DNA from: Chitinophaga pinensis
GTDB taxonomy: Bacteria > Bacteroidota > Bacteroidia > Chitinophagales > CAMDFR01
Direction: 5' to 3'
DNA length: 64,000 nt
Assembly: GCA_945897725.1 (NCBI GenBank)
Contig: CAMDFR010000001.1
Span: 1-64,000, forward strand
Within the stretch, counting starts at the first letter, position 1. Each line of letters opens with the position of its first letter. Made by a program: the position numbers and the translations under genes. Of the stretch, positions 45,495-54,234 are shown piece by piece. A model generated the notes under the pieces. The model saw only the letters and a program-made list of their open reading frames with translations. It did no database searches and was not told where the DNA came from.

Positions 45495-45941
45495 ATGGTT
45501 AACAAAGTACAATTGATTGGACGTTTGGGCAAAGATCCTGAAATCAGAACTTTTGAAGGAAACAATAAAATTGCGAACTTCACCCTTGCTACGAACGAAA
45601 GATATAAAGATAAAACTGGCAACATGATAGATGTCACTGATTGGCATAATGTGGTTGTTCGATTTACGAAACAAGCTGAAATTGCCGAAAAGTATTTAAA
45701 AAAAGGCATGCTTGTCTACATAGAAGGCAAGTTAAAAAACCGTTCATGGGATGACAAAGATGGCAATAAAAAATACATCACAGAAGTAGTGGTAGATTCA
45801 TTTAATATGCTTGAAAAGCAAGATGTGAGCATCACGCTACCGCCAACTGAATCCAATAAGAAAATAGTTGATCATCCGACTACTACCCCGGAAGAAACAA
45901 CACCTGAAAGCAAGTCAGAAGGTGATGATTTACCGTTTTAA
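45495..45941 (+). CDS. ssb: Single-stranded DNA-binding protein
   Basis: The 148-aa protein has an N-terminal OB fold (MVNKVQLIGRLGKDPEIRTFEGNNKIANFTLATNERY, DVTDWHNVVVRF, YLKKGMLVYIEGKLKNRSW) and a disordered Pro/Thr/Glu tail ending DDLPF, the acidic tip that binds partner proteins. It protects ssDNA during replication and repair. Length is usual for Bacteroidota (about 110-150). 13 bp separate it from mutY, and gldE follows within about 50-80 bp. Confidence 0.95.
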   Translation: MVNKVQLIGRLGKDPEIRTFEGNNKIANFTLATNERYKDKTGNMIDVTDWHNVVVRFTKQAEIAEKYLKKGMLVYIEGKLKNRSWDDKDGNKKYITEVVVDSFNMLEKQDVSITLPPTESNKKIVDHPTTTPEETTPESKSEGDDLPF

Positions 45942-45990
45942 AATAACGAAGCTTTGCGCTCAACAATATGTCTAACGAAATTATACGAAA

Positions 45991-47358
45991 TTGAATAGTG
46001 ATATTCCTCCCGAACCTTTAATGGTTTTTACCCAAATTTTACAAGTACAAGGGTTTAGTTTGAACAATACCCTTTTTGAGGTAATAGCAGTGATTGTTCT
46101 TTTGCTATTATGTGCCTTGGTATCGGCATCTGAAGTAGCCTATTTTTCCTTATCACCAAAGGAATTGGACGATATTAAAAATGACGACAGCAGCATCAAC
46201 GACAATATTCTAGATCTCTTAGAAAAACCAAGAACGCTGCTTTCAACCGTTTTGATTGCCATCAGTTTTATGAGTATTTCAATTGTAATGCTCACGCACT
46301 TGATCATCCAACAATTTTTTCCAGAGAGTGTTGTTGATGTTCAAATATTCAATTGGCAAATCAAGGCTCATTACATCGAAGAATCAATCAATATCGTCCT
46401 TGATATTTGTATCATTCTTTTATTCACCGAAGTGATGCCAAAAATATTTGCCGGTGCCAATAAAATGTTGGTCGCCACCTTTATGGCATTGCCATTGAAA
46501 TTTTTGATCAAGGTCTTTTATCCCATCAGTTTTGTCATGGTAAAATCCTCTGCTTTTATTGAGAAAAAAATCAGAAGGTATACTGACTTAAATATGGATG
46601 ACATTGACCAAGCCATTGAAATGACCGCTGATAAAGATACTACGCAAGAAGATATTGATGTGTTAAAAGGAATTGTACATTTCGGGAATATAACAGCCAA
46701 TCAAATCATGCATCCGAGAATGGAAATCCATGGTGTTGATATCAGTTGGGACTTTCCTAAACTTCTTTCGTACGTGAGGGATAGCGGCTACTCTAGACTT
46801 CCCATCTACTCCAAAAGTTTGGATCATATCGAGGGAGTTCTGCATGTAAAAGACCTCCTGCCTCATATAAATTTTGAAACCTACAGATGGCAACAACTGG
46901 GCCGAGAGGCAATGTTTATTCCGGAGTCGAAAAAGATAGATGACCTGCTCAGAGAGATTCAAGAACAGCGCAAGCATTTAGCCATTGTGGTCGATGAACA
47001 TGGTGGCACGAGTGGCTTGGTGACCCTCGAAGATATTATTGAAGAAGTTTTAGGTGAGATAAAAGATGAGTTTGATGTAGAAGAAGAGTTTATCTCTAGC
47101 AAGGTAAATAACAATACCTATGTATTTGAAGGCAAAACATTATTGAATGATGTTTGTAAGGTACTAAATGCAGACATAGACGAATTTGAGGATGTTAGAG
47201 GGGGAGCTGAATCCATTGCTGGTTTGATTTTAGAACTAGCTGGTAATATGCCTGAAGTAAAAGCAGAATATCAGTACCAACATTACTTATTTAAAGTACT
47301 TTCGATTGAGAAAAGACGCATCAAACGAATACAGGTGATGATTCTCGACAAAAATTAA
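45991..47358 (+). CDS. gldE: Gliding motility protein GldE (CNNM/CorC-like CBS protein)
   Basis: GldE is a membrane protein of the CNNM/HlyC-CorC group; in Flavobacterium it supports gliding and partly overlaps GldD in function. The 455-aa protein has a DUF21-type membrane part with several helices (VIVLLLLCALVSASEVAYFSLSPKEL, the family motif, then TVLIAISFMSISIVMLTHLIIQQFF), two CBS domains (QIMHPRMEIHGVDI..., EGVLHVKDLLPHI..., AIVVDEHGGTSGLVTLEDIIEEVLGEIKDE) and a C-terminal transporter-associated domain. A TTG at 45991 opens the longest frame; the ATG at 46021 is a possible start. The mutY-ssb-gldE-gldD order supports the name. Confidence 0.92.
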   Translation: MNSDIPPEPLMVFTQILQVQGFSLNNTLFEVIAVIVLLLLCALVSASEVAYFSLSPKELDDIKNDDSSINDNILDLLEKPRTLLSTVLIAISFMSISIVMLTHLIIQQFFPESVVDVQIFNWQIKAHYIEESINIVLDICIILLFTEVMPKIFAGANKMLVATFMALPLKFLIKVFYPISFVMVKSSAFIEKKIRRYTDLNMDDIDQAIEMTADKDTTQEDIDVLKGIVHFGNITANQIMHPRMEIHGVDISWDFPKLLSYVRDSGYSRLPIYSKSLDHIEGVLHVKDLLPHINFETYRWQQLGREAMFIPESKKIDDLLREIQEQRKHLAIVVDEHGGTSGLVTLEDIIEEVLGEIKDEFDVEEEFISSKVNNNTYVFEGKTLLNDVCKVLNADIDEFEDVRGGAESIAGLILELAGNMPEVKAEYQYQHYLFKVLSIEKRRIKRIQVMILDKN

Positions 47359-47390
47359 CCACACAAGAGCTTTCTATAAAACCATTTGAG

Positions 47391-47996
47391 ATGAAAAAAA
47401 TAAATGAGATAGCATTTTCAATTTTTCTACTAACGTTCGTTAGTTTGCTACTTAGCTCATGTGAAAAAACATACACTCCGAAACCGAAGTCTTACCCAAG
47501 AGTTATCTATCCGACTAAAGCATATCAACCATACGGTAATGATATTTGTCCATTCAGTTTCGAGTATCCAACCTATGCTACCATTGTGCGCGACACCACC
47601 TTTTTTAATGAAAAAATTGAAAATCCTTGTTGGATAAATATCGTCTTTCCTCAATTTGGAGGCACCATGCACGTGAGTTACGAGGATGTACATTCAGAAG
47701 AACAAATGGCAAAATTATTGGATGATGCACACACCCTTACATACAAGCATACTAAAAAAGCCGAAAGCATAGACCCTGTAGAAGTGGAAAATAAATACGG
47801 CGTAAAAGGATTGATTTATGATATAGGTGGCAATGCCGCTTCTAATATTCAATTTTATGTGACAGACATGAATCATCATTTCTTACGTGGTGCCTTATAT
47901 TTCAATACCGTCCCAAACATAGATTCTATGGGACCTGTGATCGATTTTGTAAAAAAAGACATGGATCATTTGATTGAAACCTTTCAGTGGAAATAA
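47391..47996 (+). CDS. gldD: Gliding motility lipoprotein GldD
   Basis: GldD is a lipoprotein needed for gliding and type IX secretion in Flavobacterium; its exact job is unknown. The 201-aa precursor has a lipoprotein signal (FVSLLLSSC, Cys24) followed by the family signature YTPKPKSYPRVIYPTKAYQPYGNDICPFSFEYPTYA, then WINIVFPQFGGTMHVSYEDV and YDIGGNAASNIQFYVTD. Length fits (about 185-205). It lies 32 bp after gldE on the same strand, the usual pairing. Confidence 0.94.
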   Translation: MKKINEIAFSIFLLTFVSLLLSSCEKTYTPKPKSYPRVIYPTKAYQPYGNDICPFSFEYPTYATIVRDTTFFNEKIENPCWINIVFPQFGGTMHVSYEDVHSEEQMAKLLDDAHTLTYKHTKKAESIDPVEVENKYGVKGLIYDIGGNAASNIQFYVTDMNHHFLRGALYFNTVPNIDSMGPVIDFVKKDMDHLIETFQWK

Positions 47997-48036
47997 TCGC
48001 TTATCAATTTTAACTTTTAACCCTTCGAATTCGCAT

Positions 48037-48044
48037 TAACTTTG
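48037..48044 (+). promoter_or_regulatory. -7 box (TAACTTTG) just before recG
   Basis: TAACTTTG matches TAnnTTTG and ends 4 nt before the GTG start codon of recG, so transcription from it would start at or very near that codon. No clear -33 TTTG was found. Confidence 0.45.
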
Positions 48045-48048
48045 TGAG

Positions 48049-50169
48049 GTGTATCATAGTAATAACAGAAAAAAATTAAAAACACCCATCGTCTATCTGA
48101 AGGGCGTGGGTCCTGCCAAAGCAGAATCGCTCGGCAAGGAGTTGCATATTTTTTCTTATGAAGATTTACTAACCTATTACCCCTTTCGTTATTTCGATAA
48201 GTCAAAGTTTTACAAAATAGATGAGATCAATACTGAGGATGTTTTCATTCAGGTAAAGGGCATCATCACTCAGTTTCAGCTTATCAATACAGGTAAGGTC
48301 AAACGACTGGTAGCCACCTTAAAAGACACTACAGGCTCTGTTGAGCTAGTCTGGTTTCAAGGTATTGCTTGGGTGCAAAAAACATTACAAATCAATACAG
48401 AGTATATCATTTTTGGGAAGCCTACCCTCTTCAATAATCGCTACAATTTTTCGCATCCAGAAGTAGAAAGCATCCATCCTGAAGAAGAGAAAAAAGCGAG
48501 TCATTTTTCGCCTGTCTATTATTCTACCGAAAAATTAAAACATAGAGGCTTTGATACCAAAGGCATTGCACGAATTACAAGGCAATTGTTCTCAGAGTTA
48601 CAAGCCAGCGATGTGGAAGAATTTTTACCCATCTCCTTGCTTGAAAAATATAAGTTGATGCGTCGATATGATGCCTTGCTCAATATCCATTTTCCTAGCA
48701 ACGAAGCCTTGATGCAGCAGGCGATGAGGCGATTAAAATTCGAAGAACTTTTTATCACTCAGCTCAAAATTCTGCAATTAAAAGTAGGCAGAAACGAAAG
48801 TGTGAAAGGCTATCTATTTGAAAAATTGGATATACATTTCAATACTTTTTACCACGAAAAATTAAGCTTTCAATTAACCGAAGCGCAACAACGCGTGCTC
48901 AAAGAAATTCGCCGAGACACCCTATCTGGTAAGCAAATGAATCGATTATTACAGGGTGATGTAGGAAGTGGCAAAACAATTGTTGCCTTGATTACTACAC
49001 TCATTGCAAAAGACAATCATTTTCAAAGCGCTGTGATGGCACCCACTGAAATCCTTGCCAATCAACATTATGAGACCTTTAAATCCATGTTAGATGGCAT
49101 GCCTGTTTCTGTGAAATTATTGACAGGCTCGGTAAAAGGAAAAGCTAGAAAAATTATTTTAGAAGAATTAGCAGAAGGCAAAATTGACATTTTAATTGGT
49201 ACACATGCCTTGATAGAAAATCATGTCATCTTCCAAAACTTAGGGATGGTGGTGATTGATGAGCAGCATCGTTTTGGTGTTGGACAAAGAGCCAAGCTTT
49301 GGCAAAAAAATGAACATGCTCCTCATATATTGGTGATGACTGCAACGCCCATTCCACGGACCTTAGCGATGACTATCTATGGCGATTTAGATGTTTCTGT
49401 GATCGACCAATTGCCTCCCGGTAGAAAGCCGGTTCAAACCTTACATCGCTTCGATTCGCAACGTTTGGCGGTCTTTGGTTTTATGAAAAAAGAAATTGCC
49501 TTAGGTCGACAAATTTATATCGTGTATCCATTGATTGAAGAGAGCGAAAAACTCGATTATAAAGATTTGATGGATGGTTACGAAAGCATTGTACGTGAGT
49601 TTCCCATGCCGGAATATCATGTCAGTATTTTACATGGCAAGATGAAGCCCAAAGACAAAGACTTTGAAATGGCGCGCTTTATGCGAGGTGAAACACAAAT
49701 TATGGTCGCCACTACCGTGATTGAAGTAGGGGTGAATGTACCCAATGCCTCTGTCATGATTATTGAAAGCGCTGAAAGGTTTGGCTTATCGCAATTACAT
49801 CAATTGCGTGGCAGAGTAGGTAGAGGCGCCGATCAATCTTATTGCATTTTATTGAGTGGTGCCAAAATATCGCATGAAAGCAGACAGCGTCTAAAAATAA
49901 TGTGCGAGAGTAATGATGGTTTTGAGATTGCAGAATTTGATTTAACACTACGTGGACCAGGTGCAATTGATGGCACACAGCAAAGTGGTGCCACTGCTTT
50001 GAAGATTGCTGATATTACCAAGGACAAACAATTATTACAGATGGCTCGCGACGATGCCAAAGAAATTTTAGCGCTCGATCAGCGATTAGTTCTACCTGAA
50101 CATCAACAGTTACGAAATTATATTTTAGACACAAGTAGCCAAAAAACCATTTGGAGTAAAATCTCTTAG
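48049..50169 (+). CDS. recG: ATP-dependent DNA helicase RecG
   Basis: RecG is a branched-DNA translocase that reverses stalled forks and processes recombination intermediates. The 706-aa protein opens with the HhH/wedge part (PIVYLKGVGPAKAESLGKEL, LTYYPFRYFDKSKFYKI), contains Walker A LLQGDVGSGKTIVA, VVIDEQHRFGVGQR (DEQH box), MTATPIPRTLAMTIYGDLD, and QLRGRVGRG...SYCILLSG. Length fits (about 690-710). The start is a GTG because no upstream ATG or in-frame alternative precedes the conserved start of the family. A -7 box lies 4 bp upstream. It ends 5 bp from the convergent xth. Confidence 0.94.
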   Translation: MYHSNNRKKLKTPIVYLKGVGPAKAESLGKELHIFSYEDLLTYYPFRYFDKSKFYKIDEINTEDVFIQVKGIITQFQLINTGKVKRLVATLKDTTGSVELVWFQGIAWVQKTLQINTEYIIFGKPTLFNNRYNFSHPEVESIHPEEEKKASHFSPVYYSTEKLKHRGFDTKGIARITRQLFSELQASDVEEFLPISLLEKYKLMRRYDALLNIHFPSNEALMQQAMRRLKFEELFITQLKILQLKVGRNESVKGYLFEKLDIHFNTFYHEKLSFQLTEAQQRVLKEIRRDTLSGKQMNRLLQGDVGSGKTIVALITTLIAKDNHFQSAVMAPTEILANQHYETFKSMLDGMPVSVKLLTGSVKGKARKIILEELAEGKIDILIGTHALIENHVIFQNLGMVVIDEQHRFGVGQRAKLWQKNEHAPHILVMTATPIPRTLAMTIYGDLDVSVIDQLPPGRKPVQTLHRFDSQRLAVFGFMKKEIALGRQIYIVYPLIEESEKLDYKDLMDGYESIVREFPMPEYHVSILHGKMKPKDKDFEMARFMRGETQIMVATTVIEVGVNVPNASVMIIESAERFGLSQLHQLRGRVGRGADQSYCILLSGAKISHESRQRLKIMCESNDGFEIAEFDLTLRGPGAIDGTQQSGATALKIADITKDKQLLQMARDDAKEILALDQRLVLPEHQQLRNYILDTSSQKTIWSKIS

Positions 50170-50174
50170 ATGGT

Positions 50175-50942
50175 TTAGATGTCCATTTCTACGACCATTG
50201 GACAATGATCAGAATGTTTTGCATCGGGTAGTATCGCTGCATGAATAATGTTGGCTCTTAAGTTTTCTGTCACCGCCACATAATCAATACGCCAGCCTTT
50301 ATTATTCGCCCTTGCATTGGCGCGATAGCTCCACCAAGTATATTGATGAGGCTCTTGATTAATTGCTCTGAAAGAATCTACCATGCCACCACTTGTAAAT
50401 AATTTCTCCATCCATTCACGCTCTTCTGGTAAAAAACCCGACGAATCTTTATTGCCTTTCGGGTCATGAATATCGATGGCTTTATGACAAATATTATAGT
50501 CGCCACAAAGAATGAGTTTTGGTCTTTCTTTTTTTAAGAGCTCGATATATTCATACATCTCATCCAAAAAAATCATTTTAAATCCTTGTCGCTCCTCTCC
50601 CGAACTGCCTGATGGATAATAGATAGAAGCGATAGAAGTATCACCAATATCGATACGAATCATTCTACCTTCAAAATCATGCGCATCAATTTTATTGCCC
50701 ATCACTACTTTATCAGGCTTTATTTTTGTGAGAATACCCACACCACTATACCCCTTCTTTTGTGCCGAATACCAATAACAATGATAGCCCAAGTCTTCAA
50801 ATGCTTTGGCATCAATTTGATCGGGCTGCGCCTTCGTTTCCTGAAAACAATAGACATCGTAATTCGTCGATTTTACCCATCCTACAAGGTCTTTGGTCAT
50901 TGCCGCACGAATGCCATTCAAATTATAAGTACATATTTTCAT
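50175..50942 (-). CDS. xth: Exodeoxyribonuclease III
   Basis: This Mg2+-dependent AP endonuclease and 3'-5' exonuclease works in base excision repair. The 255-aa protein shows CTYNLNGIRAAM, CFQETKAQPDQID (catalytic Glu), VGILTKIKPD, ILCGDYNICHKAIDI (Asp, Asn), and DYVAVTENLR...ILPDAKHSDHCPMVVEMDI (final Asp-His pair). Length is normal (about 250-260). It ends 5 bp from recG (convergent). No hairpin was seen in between. Confidence 0.94.
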   Translation of the reverse strand: MKICTYNLNGIRAAMTKDLVGWVKSTNYDVYCFQETKAQPDQIDAKAFEDLGYHCYWYSAQKKGYSGVGILTKIKPDKVVMGNKIDAHDFEGRMIRIDIGDTSIASIYYPSGSSGEERQGFKMIFLDEMYEYIELLKKERPKLILCGDYNICHKAIDIHDPKGNKDSSGFLPEEREWMEKLFTSGGMVDSFRAINQEPHQYTWWSYRANARANNKGWRIDYVAVTENLRANIIHAAILPDAKHSDHCPMVVEMDI

Positions 50943-51005
50943 TGTCGAAATTTTTACAATATTAGAAAATAATTCTTCATAAAGTCAGTGTTTTTATGAA
51001 GGGTG

Positions 51006-51116
51006 CATGGCTCCTATAGTCCCGATTCTAGAATCGGGAGCCACCTTGCTATTCGTTACGAGCTCGAAGCATTTCGGATCTAGCTGCGCTGCTGGCTTTC
51101 CACTGCTATGATTTGC
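51006..51116 (-). repeat. Possible diverged copy D of the dispersed element, with an 18-bp perfect palindrome
   Basis: Read on the minus strand the stretch begins GCGCAAATCATAGCAGTGG, similar to the start of the other copies, and ends near GCCATGCACCC. Inside it CCCGATTCT/AGAATCGGG (51021-51038) is an 18-bp perfect palindrome. It occupies most of the 300-bp gap 50943-51242 with the terminator of the FAS1 gene. The match to the family is weaker than for copies A, B, C and E. Confidence 0.4.
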
Positions 51117-51181
51117 GCGGTATATCCACCAACCACAGGTATATGAGAATCATTTTTTTCTTGTCTATTTCTTACATAAAA

Positions 51182-51209
51182 AAGGGTTCAACAATGAAGT
51201 TGAACCCTT
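51182..51209 (-). terminator. Intrinsic terminator of the FAS1 gene
   Basis: A perfect 11-bp stem, AAGGGTTCAAC / GTTGAACCCTT, with a 6-nt loop, is followed by a T-run on the minus strand, 33 bp after the stop at 51243. Confidence 0.9.
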
Positions 51210-51242
51210 AATAATATATCGCTTCTGAAGCTTAACGATCAA

Positions 51243-53216
51243 TTACATTTTAATGAATTTTGCCTGATAAGTACCTTCACTATTTGAAAGTTTAAGGAAG
51301 TAGTTTCCATTTTCAAGTTCTGAAACTGGTATCTCATTATTCAAAACTTTACCAGATTTTACAATCGCTCCATTGATATTCAAAATCACATACTCATCAG
51401 TTATTAGATTTGAAATCTTAATGATATCTGTAGAAGGATTTGGTGATAATTTGATATCTGATGAGTTGATTTCATTGATGCTTGATGTGCTTGGCACCAA
51501 AACTGCATCAATAACATGTACCACACCATTGGTAGAGAGAACGTCTGCCATAGTTACATTTGAAGAGTTAACCTTCACTCCACTTGTCAAATCAATGATA
51601 ATATTTTGACCATTCAATGTTGCCACTGGTCCATTTGTTAAAGCCGAAGAAAGAACTCTGGTACCCAGTACGTGATATAATAGAATATCAGACAAGTTTG
51701 GTAATGCAAGAATACCCGGTAAGTCAGTTCCTAATGCGGTAGCTAAGTTATTAAACGCTGTATTGGTTGGAGCAAATACTGTTAAATTAGAAAATGGATT
51801 GCTTAGGGCAGGAAGTAATTCTGCTTTTACAACCGCTGATGTTAAATTTGAAAATCCATTATCTATTGCTACGTCAACTACTGTTTCAACCGGCAATACA
51901 ACTGCGTTCAAAACGTGTACTGTGCCATTGTCTGCTGTAATATCTACTGCAGTAACTTGTGCTTGATTTACAAAAACATTTCCACCAGAAGTAACCGTGA
52001 ATTTTAAGGTGTTGGTAGCACTCAATGGTGATAAGATAGCACCGTTTGTTACTGCAGAAGAAGGAACTTCCGTGCCCAAAACGTGGTATGTGAGTACATC
52101 CGCTAAATTAGGCAAAGCCAATAAACCAGCAAGATCTGTTCCTAAGGCCGTTGCTAAACTATTGAAAGCAGCGTTGGTTGGTGCGAATACTGTTAAGGTA
52201 GCAAGTGGATTGGTTAAGGCAGGAAGTAATTCAGCCTTCACCACTGCAGTTGTTAATGTTGTAAATCCACTGTCTATCGCAATGTCAGCTACTGTTTCAA
52301 CAGGTAATAATACTGCGTTCAATACGTGCACTGTGCCATTGTCTGCTGTAATATCTACTGCAGTAACTTGTGCCTGATTTACAAAAACATTTCCGCCAGA
52401 AGTTACCGTAAGTTTTAAGGTGTTGGTGGAGCTCAATGGCGATACAATAGCACCATTTGTCACTGCAGAAGAAGGAACTTCAGTACCCAATGCATGATAA
52501 GCAAGTACATCAGCTAAGTTAGGCAAAGCCAATAAACCAGTAAGATCTGTCCCTAAGGCAGTTGCTAAATTATTAAAAGCTGCGTTCGTTGGGGCAAATA
52601 CAGTCAAGGTAGCAAGAGGATTCGTGACAACAGGAAGTAATTCTGCCTTAACTATTGCTGCCGTTAGTGTGGTAAAACCACTGTCTATCGCAATGTCAGC
52701 TACTGTTTCAACAGGCAATAATACTGCGTTTGTTACGTGAACGATCCCGTTATCCGTTGTTAGATTTGGAACCGTTACCTGAGCTTGGTTAACATATACA
52801 TTTCCCAAAGACGTTAGTGTCAATTTTAAAGTATTTGTTGGGCTAACTGGAGACACGATAGCACCATTAGTGATCGCTGATGAAGGAACCTCCACTCCTA
52901 AGACGTGATAAAGAAGAATATCATTCAAGTTACTTAATGCCAATAACCCAGGAATATCTGTTCCTAAGGCAGTTGCGAGTGCAGTAAACGAGGCATCATC
53001 AGGTGCAAAAACGGTGAATGTTCCTGCAGTATCTCTCAATACTACGTCCAATCCTTCTTGTAATAAAGCGGCCTCTAAGTAGTTATGATTGGGACTAGTC
53101 GCAATGACATTATCAAATACGTTTGTTGCTTGAGCTGATAGGGTAAAAGTTGAAAACAGCATCAAAATATAGAGCGATACTGCTTTCGTGTTGATTTTTG
53201 AAAAGTGTAATTTCAT
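51243..53216 (-). CDS. Secreted protein with four fasciclin (FAS1) domains and T9SS sorting domain
   Basis: The 657-aa protein has a signal peptide (TKAVSLYILMLFSTFTLSAQ), four FAS1 domains of about 137 aa each and a C-terminal type A T9SS sorting domain (INSSDIKLSPNPSTDIIKISN...GNYFLKLSNSEGTYQAKFIKM). Each FAS1 unit has the core motifs TVFAPTNAAFNNLATALGTD and NGTVHVLNAVLLP. Fasciclin domains mediate adhesion between cells or to matrix. The frame extends to a start at 53255, but the ATG at 53216 gives a normal signal peptide. The middle units are nearly identical in DNA as well. A strong terminator follows; no other gene shares the transcript. Confidence 0.9.
   Translation of the reverse strand: MKLHFSKINTKAVSLYILMLFSTFTLSAQATNVFDNVIATSPNHNYLEAALLQEGLDVVLRDTAGTFTVFAPDDASFTALATALGTDIPGLLALSNLNDILLYHVLGVEVPSSAITNGAIVSPVSPTNTLKLTLTSLGNVYVNQAQVTVPNLTTDNGIVHVTNAVLLPVETVADIAIDSGFTTLTAAIVKAELLPVVTNPLATLTVFAPTNAAFNNLATALGTDLTGLLALPNLADVLAYHALGTEVPSSAVTNGAIVSPLSSTNTLKLTVTSGGNVFVNQAQVTAVDITADNGTVHVLNAVLLPVETVADIAIDSGFTTLTTAVVKAELLPALTNPLATLTVFAPTNAAFNSLATALGTDLAGLLALPNLADVLTYHVLGTEVPSSAVTNGAILSPLSATNTLKFTVTSGGNVFVNQAQVTAVDITADNGTVHVLNAVVLPVETVVDVAIDNGFSNLTSAVVKAELLPALSNPFSNLTVFAPTNTAFNNLATALGTDLPGILALPNLSDILLYHVLGTRVLSSALTNGPVATLNGQNIIIDLTSGVKVNSSNVTMADVLSTNGVVHVIDAVLVPSTSSINEINSSDIKLSPNPSTDIIKISNLITDEYVILNINGAIVKSGKVLNNEIPVSELENGNYFLKLSNSEGTYQAKFIKM
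51480..53123 (-). repeat. Tandem FAS1 repeat, four units of 411 bp
   Basis: The four 137-codon units line up without gaps. Units 2 and 3 share runs of over 40 identical bases; for example the stretch starting at 51921 recurs at 52332, exactly 411 bp later. The outer units are more diverged. Such identity suggests recent duplication or ongoing gene conversion. Confidence 0.85.
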
Positions 53217-53404
53217 AGCTTGTTTGTTTAAATTAATAATATGTAACTCTAACAAAAAGGGATTTAAAAAGTTTAGGATATGGTCAAAAAAAATGATTTT
53301 TTGTTAGAAAATCATTGTAATACTCGTCCGCATTTTTAATGCGGACAAGCGGGATCAACTAATTCGAAATTGTGCTCACCCTTATTTTTTTATCTAAGAT
53401 TACC

Positions 53405-53412
53405 TACTTTTG
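53405..53412 (+). promoter_or_regulatory. -7 box (TACTTTTG) for the 141-aa secreted protein gene
   Basis: TACTTTTG matches TAnnTTTG, 27 bp before the ATG at 53440. No -33 TTTG at the expected distance. Confidence 0.4.
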
Positions 53413-53439
53413 ACTAATTAAATCAAACAAAATACTCCT

Positions 53440-53865
53440 ATGCATTCAAAGTCGTTTCTTTTCACAATCATTTTATTTTGTTCAGTTTCAATTCTTTTTG
53501 CGCAAACTGTAGAATTAAAAAAGGATGAAGTCCTGTTAGATGACAAAAAGATTTTTAATTATAAAATTGTTTCTTGGAGTGTATATGAATTGCACCTTTC
53601 ATCAATTGAAACAAATAAAGAGGTCATCATGATTAGCAGAAGAGACAATGAAACTCCAAAATTTTATGATGACGACTATGTTCAAATCAAATTTCTACAA
53701 CTAGGTAAAAGTCTTGAAGTGAAGACAGATAGACCTTGGAAAAAATTTATCCAATGGCTTCTCGAAAATGAAGCTATTGATAATGCTGGCAATATTTCAG
53801 AGCCAAAAGTTGATCTACTGATTAAGAATTTCGACGAACATATTACAAGCAGAACCATCAGATAA
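53440..53865 (+). CDS. Small secreted protein, function unknown
   Basis: The 141-aa precursor has a signal peptide (about 1-21, FTIILFCSVSILFAQ), then an acidic, Lys-rich mature part with no recognised domain (TVELKKDEVLLDDKKIFNYKIVSW, later WKKFIQWLLENEAID). It has no cysteine, no sorting domain and no lipobox, so it is probably periplasmic. Its own -7 box suggests a single-gene transcript. The 369-bp gap behind it holds only repeat copy C and the kynU promoter. Confidence 0.7.
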   Translation: MHSKSFLFTIILFCSVSILFAQTVELKKDEVLLDDKKIFNYKIVSWSVYELHLSSIETNKEVIMISRRDNETPKFYDDDYVQIKFLQLGKSLEVKTDRPWKKFIQWLLENEAIDNAGNISEPKVDLLIKNFDEHITSRTIR

Positions 53866-54060
53866 TTTGACAAACTTTTAAAGAATTTCCAATTCGTTTG
53901 TCAATGCATCTTATGCCCCTTTTTCCAATTATCAAATCCTTGCAAGCTAAGCTTCCTTTCGCTAAGCTCATTTATCAATTTACACTCACCCAAATGCTAT
54001 ATCATTCGCAACTTAGCAACTACAAAAAACGACATGGACTAAACTATGTTTACGAATAGT

Positions 54061-54156
54061 CGCGTTAGTGACTGGCAGCAGTAGCGCCATCGGCCTACTG
54101 CCAAAGGCACGGCGCTCATCCTTTGTCTTTCGATGAGCGCAACGCCCCAAAAAAAA
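54061..54156 (+). repeat. Dispersed intergenic element, copy C (REP-like)
   Basis: It opens with CGCGTTAGTGACTGGCAGCA, contains a perfect 9-bp stem GCGCTCATC (54112-54120) / GATGAGCGC (54132-54140) with an 11-nt loop, and ends with CAACGCCCCAAAAAAAA. It lies between the 141-aa protein gene and the kynU promoter. Confidence 0.65.
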
Positions 54157-54203
54157 TGATTTAAATCATCTGGACGAAAAGCCTCAATAGTATTGTTTTT
54201 GTG

Positions 54204-54231
54204 TAGCTTTGTCATAGATTAAAAAGGAGAA
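54204..54231 (+). promoter_or_regulatory. -7 box and unusual Shine-Dalgarno-like site before kynU
   Basis: TAGCTTTG (54204-54211) matches TAnnTTTG. AAAAAGGAGA (54221-54230) lies 4 bp before the ATG at 54235, so AGGAGA could pair with 16S rRNA. Such sites are rare in this window. Confidence 0.5.
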
Positions 54232-54234
54232 CTG

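Noticed and set aside
51373-52377. Several open frames opposite the FAS1 gene
   Set aside because: They repeat with the same 411-bp period as the FAS1 units and are shadows of the repeats.
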